Positions 6,343 through 10,000 of a stretch of DNA of 10,000 bases are shown one piece after another. Position 1 is the stretch's first letter. The number at the start of each line of letters is the position of its first letter. Under the pieces are notes generated by a model. It made no database searches. It was not told where the DNA came from and was given only the letters and a program-made list of their open reading frames with translations. The stretch spans positions 32,501-42,500 of the forward strand of contig KV908383.1 in the NCBI GenBank assembly GCA_002005505.1, written 5' to 3'. Origin of the DNA: Botryococcus braunii. Lineage: Eukaryota; Chlorophyta; Trebouxiophyceae. Made by a program: the position numbers and the translations under genes.

Positions 6343-7270
6343 AGATAGGTGCTGGTGACAGATGCCAGCTGGCTACAGATGTCAGCTTGGAATACATGTC
6401 AGCTGCCAACAGATGTTGACTTGGAATACACATCAGCTGATGACAGATGCCAGCTGGCTACAGATGTCAAGTTGGAATACATGTCAGCTGCCAACAGATG
6501 CCTGCTGGCTAGAGATGTCAAGTTGGCATACATGCCAGCTGGCTACAGATGTCAACTTGGAATACATGTCAGCTGCCAACAGATGCCAGCTGGCTACAGA
6601 TGTCAAGTTGAAATTCATGTCAGCTGCCACGAGATGCCAGCTGGCTAGAGATGTCAACTTGGAATACACATCAGCTGGCTAGAGATGTCAATTTGGAATA
6701 TATGTCAGCTGCCAATAGATGCCAGCTGGCTACAGATGTCAAGTTGGAATACATGTCAGCTGCTGTCAGATGCCAGCTGGCTACAGATGTCAAGTTGGAA
6801 TACATGTCAGCTGCTGTCAGATTGCCAGCTGGCTACAGATGTTGACTTGGAATACATGTCAGCTGCCAACAGATGCCAGCTTCGAAAACAGATGTCAATT
6901 TTGACTGAGATAGGTCCTGCTTACAGATACCGGCTGGCTGCAGACATCTAGTTGGAATAGATATCAGCTGCTAACAAATGCCAGCTGGCTATAGATACCA
7001 GCTGGTACCAGATAGTAACTTGGAACAGATATCTGCTTGGAGCCGATGTCAGCTGGCTAAAAATGGCAGTTGTTACCAGATATCAGGTTGGATTAGATGC
7101 CAGCTGATAAGAGATATCAGCTGGCTACGCATATCACCTTGGGAATACATATCCGCGAGTAGCAGATGCCAGCTGATAACAGATATCAGCTGGCTACAGA
7201 CATCAACTTGGGAATAGATTTCAAGTAACACAGCCAGCTGATAACAGATATCAACTGGCTACAAATGGGC
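6343..7270 (+). repeat. Nested minisatellite: 17-bp monomers forming 51-bp trimers
   Basis: About 54 tandem 17-bp monomers can be laid end to end. In the left part (6343 to ~6890) three monomer types alternate: AGATGCCAGCTGGCTAC, AGATGTCAAGTTGGAAT and ACATGTCAGCTGCCAAC, giving a 51-bp higher-order unit. In the right part (~6900-7270) the 17-bp register continues but the trimer order breaks down and monomers change towards AGATATCAGCTGGCTAC, with occasional 18-bp units. Nearly every other monomer holds CAGCTG, often inside the palindrome GCCAGCTGGC. The period is a multiple of three, so + frames stay open with peptide repeats such as CQLATDVKLEYMSAANR. Position inside an intron argues against coding. 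Confidence 0.93.
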
Positions 7271-7330
7271 ACAAACACCCCATTCCCCTCTCATTCCCTC
7301 CTGCATGGCTAGGGTGATTGAGAGATTTAC

Positions 7331-7353
7331 CTTTTTTTTTGGGGGGGGGGGGG
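7331..7353 (+). repeat. T-run/G-run junction
   Basis: A T10 run is directly followed by a G12-13 run, just after the minisatellite. Such runs recur through the window (4271-4287, 8684-8695, 9634-9653). Confidence 0.9.
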
Positions 7354-7485
7354 TGCGACATCGCGCACCGGAGCCTGCCCACAGAAAGCATGTGCGTATA
7401 GAAGTGTGCTTCTGTGCGAATGACCCCGTAGGAGCATCTTATGTGTGGACGCTGTAATTTGGGGTCGATACATCATGCAACCCAC

Positions 7486-7486
7486 C

Positions 7487-7517
<31 letters not shown>

Positions 7518-7552
7518 CCTACCTACCTACCTACCTCCCTATCTATCTCCCA

Positions 7553-7636
<84 letters not shown>

Positions 7637-7720
7637 TTCCCTGTCACTCTCTCTCACACACATACACACACACACACACACACATACACACAACACACAC
7701 AATCTCTCTCCCTCCCTCCC
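7486..7720 (+). repeat. Compound microsatellite (TATC)n-(CTAC)n-(CA)n-(CT)n-(CA)n
   Basis: Successive blocks are CTAT repeats from about 7486, CTAC repeats from about 7514, (CA)n at about 7555-7588, (CT)n to about 7619, then CA with CT interruptions to about 7702 and CT-rich sequence to about 7790. The order suggests each motif arose by slippage and point change at the edge of its neighbour. The long Ser/Leu/Thr/His frames across it are artefacts. Confidence 0.95.
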
Positions 7721-7955
7721 TTCTCACCCCCGCTCTCTCTAATGCCCCCTCCCTCCCTCCCTCGACCTCTCTCTTGCTCTCTTCCACAGGCCAACACGTC
7801 CCTGATGGATGCCGAGACCGTCCGGCAGACAACAGAGTCACGCATAAAGTTCACGATGGTTCAGTCTTGCTGGGTTCTTCCTCCTCCCTCTCCCATGCCC
7901 TAAACTTGCAGGGAGACGCTTGTGAGAAGGTCCTGGTTGTGGGAAGGCAATGAAC

Positions 7956-8250
7956 CTTTTCGATTCTCGATGGTCTCATCTAAGGCCAGGAGAGCTTCGT
8001 AGTCGTTCTCGTCGAAGTCCCGATCAGAAAACAGGAGAGCAGCGGGCAGGCGCCCTCCCGTTGTTACGCCCATAAGGGCCTGCTGCAAAGCGGCATAATG
8101 TGCCGGTCCCTGGGGACCAGGGGGGCCTCCAGTCTCCGGCCCCTGCAGGGCGAAGAGCGAACCCACCCTCGAGTCTTGGAGGATACCTATCATAGTGTCC
8201 ATGCTGTACTGACTCCGCCGATGCCGCACTGGTACCCTGCAGGACAGCAT
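7956..8250 (-). CDS. RING-H2 E3 ubiquitin ligase, upstream exon
   Basis: This exon encodes the region before the RING finger. Its end reads SDRDFDENDYEALLALDE, an acidic segment that commonly precedes RING-H2 fingers in eukaryotic ligases, and it joins in phase 1 to the terminal exon. Upstream is a Gly/Pro-rich linker (ETGGPPGPQGP). The 5' end is uncertain. ATG at 8202 (AGCATGGAC) has a purine at -3 and G at +4 and gives a 172-residue protein. ATG at 8250 gives 188 residues. Alternatively CTGCAG|G at 8237/8236 is an acceptor for a further upstream exon, in phase 2. No signal peptide or membrane segment is visible. Confidence 0.8.
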
Positions 8251-8370
8251 GTACACACTCACTACACTTTGCTGAGGTGATGGGGAAAGCTGGTGTAACT
8301 TCGCGAGGCAGCCTCAGGACAACAACGAAGCGCCTGGGAGGAGATAACTAAGTCTTCTCTGCCCCTACCC

Positions 8371-8605
8371 CCCCCCCTTCTCTCTCTCTCTCTCTCTCTC
8401 CCTCTCTCCCCCCTCCCTCCCCCCCCCCCCTTCTCCCCCCACCTCTCGCATGCTCGCTCTCTCCCCCTCTCTCTCCCTCCTCCCTCTCCGCCCCCTTCTT
8501 GGCCATTTCTCACTCTCCCCCTCCCTATCTTCCCCTTCCTCTCCCCCTTCCCCCTTCCCTAGCTTCCCCCTCTTCCCTCCCCCCCCCTCCCTCCTTCCCC
8601 AGTCA
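8371..8605 (+). repeat. CT-rich (GA-rich on the - strand) low-complexity tract
   Basis: This is almost pure pyrimidine on the + strand for over 200 bp, mixing (CT)n, CCCTCC and C9-C10 runs. On the - strand, where the RING gene is read, it is a GA tract starting about 120 bp upstream of the candidate start codons. It could be a GA-rich promoter-proximal element, an intron interior if the 8703 exon is real, or simply slippage DNA. Mirror symmetry makes triplex (H-DNA) formation possible. Confidence 0.85.
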
Positions 8606-8702
8606 CACCAACATGCATGCATTGCCATGCGTGCGCGCACACACACACTTCACAAAACGAAGAACAGAGGAACTGCAGATGAGGGGGGGGGGGGCACGGT
8701 AC

Positions 8703-8870
8703 CTTGGGAAGCCGCGGGAAACCGGCGGTAGTCCAGACGACGGCGGGAACCACATCGCGTACTGCTGTAAATTGCGCGACGGCAAAGTGCGGGGTGACCC
8801 CGGCTCATGTGAAACACCCAAAGGATCTCCTGGGGGCATCACAGGAACTCCCACCCGCGTCATCCTGCAC
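8703..8870 (-). CDS. Candidate 5' exon of the RING-H2 gene
   Basis: On the - strand the frame ending NLQQYAMWFPPSSGLPPVSR is followed by a donor-like CCCAAG|GTACCG at 8703/8702 in phase 2. This is exactly the phase needed by the CTGCAG|G acceptor at 8237/8236, giving a 466 bp intron. Ser/Pro-rich disordered N-termini are usual in RING-H2 ligases. A possible acceptor or start lies near 8866-8835. There is no conserved motif to confirm it, and the intron ends lack the C/G pairing seen in the confident introns. Confidence 0.25.
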
Positions 8871-9330
8871 AAGGCACAGGCAGCGTCGCAACGCAGGCGC
8901 AGATCTGTCGGAAAAATTGCACAAAGTGCCGTCAACACAGCCTCCATCATGTTGGCGTGAAAACTCCATAAAAATGTCACAAAGTGCCTCTGTTATGCAG
9001 GTGCAAATCCTACGTAGAGATGTCATTAAGTGCCGTCGACACAGCCTCCATCATGCAGGCGCACATCCTACGTAAACATGTGTCAAAGTGCCGTCGATAC
9101 AGCCTCCGTCATGCGGGCGCAAATCCTATGTAAAAATGTCACAAAGTGCCGTCGACACAGCCTCTGTCATGCAGGCGTGAATCCTCCGTAAAAGCGTGTC
9201 AAGAGTGCCGTGGACGCAGCCCCTGTCATACACGACCAAATCCTCCGAAGTAAGAATCTAACAAAGTGCCGCGGACACGGCCGTCATCTCCAAGCCCACA
9301 TCCTCCGTAAAAGTCTCACAAAGTGTCGGA
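8868..9330 (+). repeat. 58-bp minisatellite, about eight to nine copies
   Basis: The marker ACAAAGTGCC (or variants) occurs at about 8921, 8979, 9025, 9083, 9141, 9199, 9261 and 9318, mostly 58 bp apart. A more diverged first copy starts near 8868. Each unit reads AAAGTGCCGTCGACACAGCC, then TCCATCATGCAGGCGCA, then ATCCTACGTAAAAATGT. The copy at 8979 has lost about 12 bp. Divergence increases towards both ends. Confidence 0.9.
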
Positions 9331-10000
9331 GCGCTCCGGAAACACTCTGCCTAATCGAGCTCAATTCGAGGTGCCGGTGCTTTGTGCAGCATTTCAAAAC
9401 CAGCCACAACCAGGAGTGAAGATACCTCCCGTCCTCCCAGCCGGGGGTTTGGTAAAGCAACCGCCCGGCTGCCTGGTTGCGCCGCCTCCTTAATGTGGAA
9501 GGGTCAGATGAGACTTGAGAATGGGACCAAGGAGGTAGGCAAACCAACCCTCCCCCCCCCCCTTTTCCCACCACCACACCACCCTAGGCAGGGAGTCTCT
9601 TGCATATGATATACCAAAAAAATCAGAAAAATTTGGGGGGGGGGGGGGGGGGGAGAAGGAAAGAAAGGAAGATAAAACACAGAAAAGAAAAAGAAAAAAA
9701 GGGGAGCATCTAATTGAATCCAGTGGATCTTTGTGCTCCTCCACGGCTACGAATGAATGTGACACATCACCCGTCATGAAGTCTACATGTGTTTGTCACC
9801 CAGCGAAGTAATTGAAATCCATCCACACCTTCAAGTCTCTACACAATCCCCACCGTGTTGGAAAGGTGTAGGAAAGGTCCCTGGAAGGCCTTGTTCTTGT
9901 GAGAAGAACTGGTCCGTTCCGTTTGACACCTTCCTTCACAACGCTAGGCAGGGCATATCCTTTGAATAAAGAAGTGAATTTTCATTTAATAAGTAAGATT
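9331..10000. other. Right end, no gene recognised
   Basis: Features are a hairpin CAGCCGGG/CCCGGCTG at 9438-9471 (18-base loop), a C10 run near 9550, a G20 run at about 9634-9653 followed by a GA/A-rich stretch to about 9702, and a small hairpin GTTCTT/AAGAAC at 9893-9909. AATAAA at 9965-9970 lies in AT-rich sequence and could end a + strand transcript. The open frame before it (9787-9969, 60 codons) has no recognisable domain. Confidence 0.45.

Larger units (their letters stand above)
6293..7955 (-). other. Intron of the RING-H2 gene
   Basis: The donor AAAG|GTTCAT (exon end 7956) and acceptor AGGGCAG|GG (exon start 6292) are both phase 1. Joining gives NRKGASTEAIEGIP, continuous with the family pattern, so the intron is well supported although not seen in a transcript. 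It holds the 17/51-bp minisatellite and a compound microsatellite. On the - strand the 3' end is purine-rich (runs of G and GA), with no pyrimidine tract. Confidence 0.82.

Noticed and set aside
5853..6348. + strand open frames of 144 and 158 codons
   Set aside because: They are antisense to the RING-H2 exon, which has a conserved domain on the - strand.
6349..6951. Overlapping + strand open frames encoding 17-residue repeats (CQLATDVKLEYMSAANR-like)
   Set aside because: The 51-bp repeat period is divisible by three, so any stop-free frame stays open. Several frames are open at once, and the array lies in the RING gene intron.
6343..7270. CRISPR array
   Set aside because: The units are contiguous diverged tandem monomers without unique spacers, in eukaryotic intron DNA. 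The same applies to the 58-bp array at 8868-9330.
7441..7953. 152- and 170-codon + strand open frames
   Set aside because: They are carried by the (TATC)n, (CA)n and (CT)n repeats and antisense to the RING gene intron and exon end.

Overview
The window is nuclear DNA from a eukaryote. It holds spliced coding exons whose reading phases match across GT-AG introns, long (GT)n, (CA)n, (CT)n and (TATC)n microsatellites, several minisatellites and many G or C homopolymer runs. No operons or ribosome-binding sites are seen. The best-supported protein, a fructosamine/ketosamine kinase, reads like plant and algal members of that family, so a photosynthetic eukaryote, most likely a green-lineage alga, is the best guess. 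The species cannot be named from this sequence.

Two genes are supported and they converge. On the + strand, the 3' part of a fructosamine kinase-family gene lies at 518-707 and 1633-1754. Its N-terminal two thirds lie upstream of the window, with a possible further exon ending at 56. On the - strand, a small RING-H2 E3 ubiquitin ligase has exons at 7956-8250 and 6021-6292. A candidate further 5' exon ends at 8703. In both confident introns the exon ends join in phase 1 and restore a conserved family segment.

The rest is non-coding and repeat-rich. Positions 57-517 hold a degenerate ~58-60 bp tandem repeat and a G-run block against a splice acceptor. The kinase intron (708-1632) has a 240 bp GT/Z-DNA-prone tract, a 52-bp minisatellite and a duplicated acceptor region. 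The intergenic stretch 1755-6020 has no convincing gene; it carries another (GT)n tract, poly-C runs and several perfect hairpins. The RING intron (6293-7955) contains a minisatellite of 17-bp monomers organised partly into 51-bp trimers (6343-7270), followed by a compound microsatellite. Upstream of the RING gene lie a 230 bp CT/GA tract and a 58-bp minisatellite (8868-9330). The right end (9331-10000) has no recognisable gene.

The most interesting signal is at the intron ends. The kinase and RING introns have C-rich 5' ends and G-rich 3' ends where a polypyrimidine tract is expected. In the RING intron the two ends are complementary right up to the splice sites. The two genes have no evident functional link beyond both acting in general protein maintenance (deglycation and ubiquitination).
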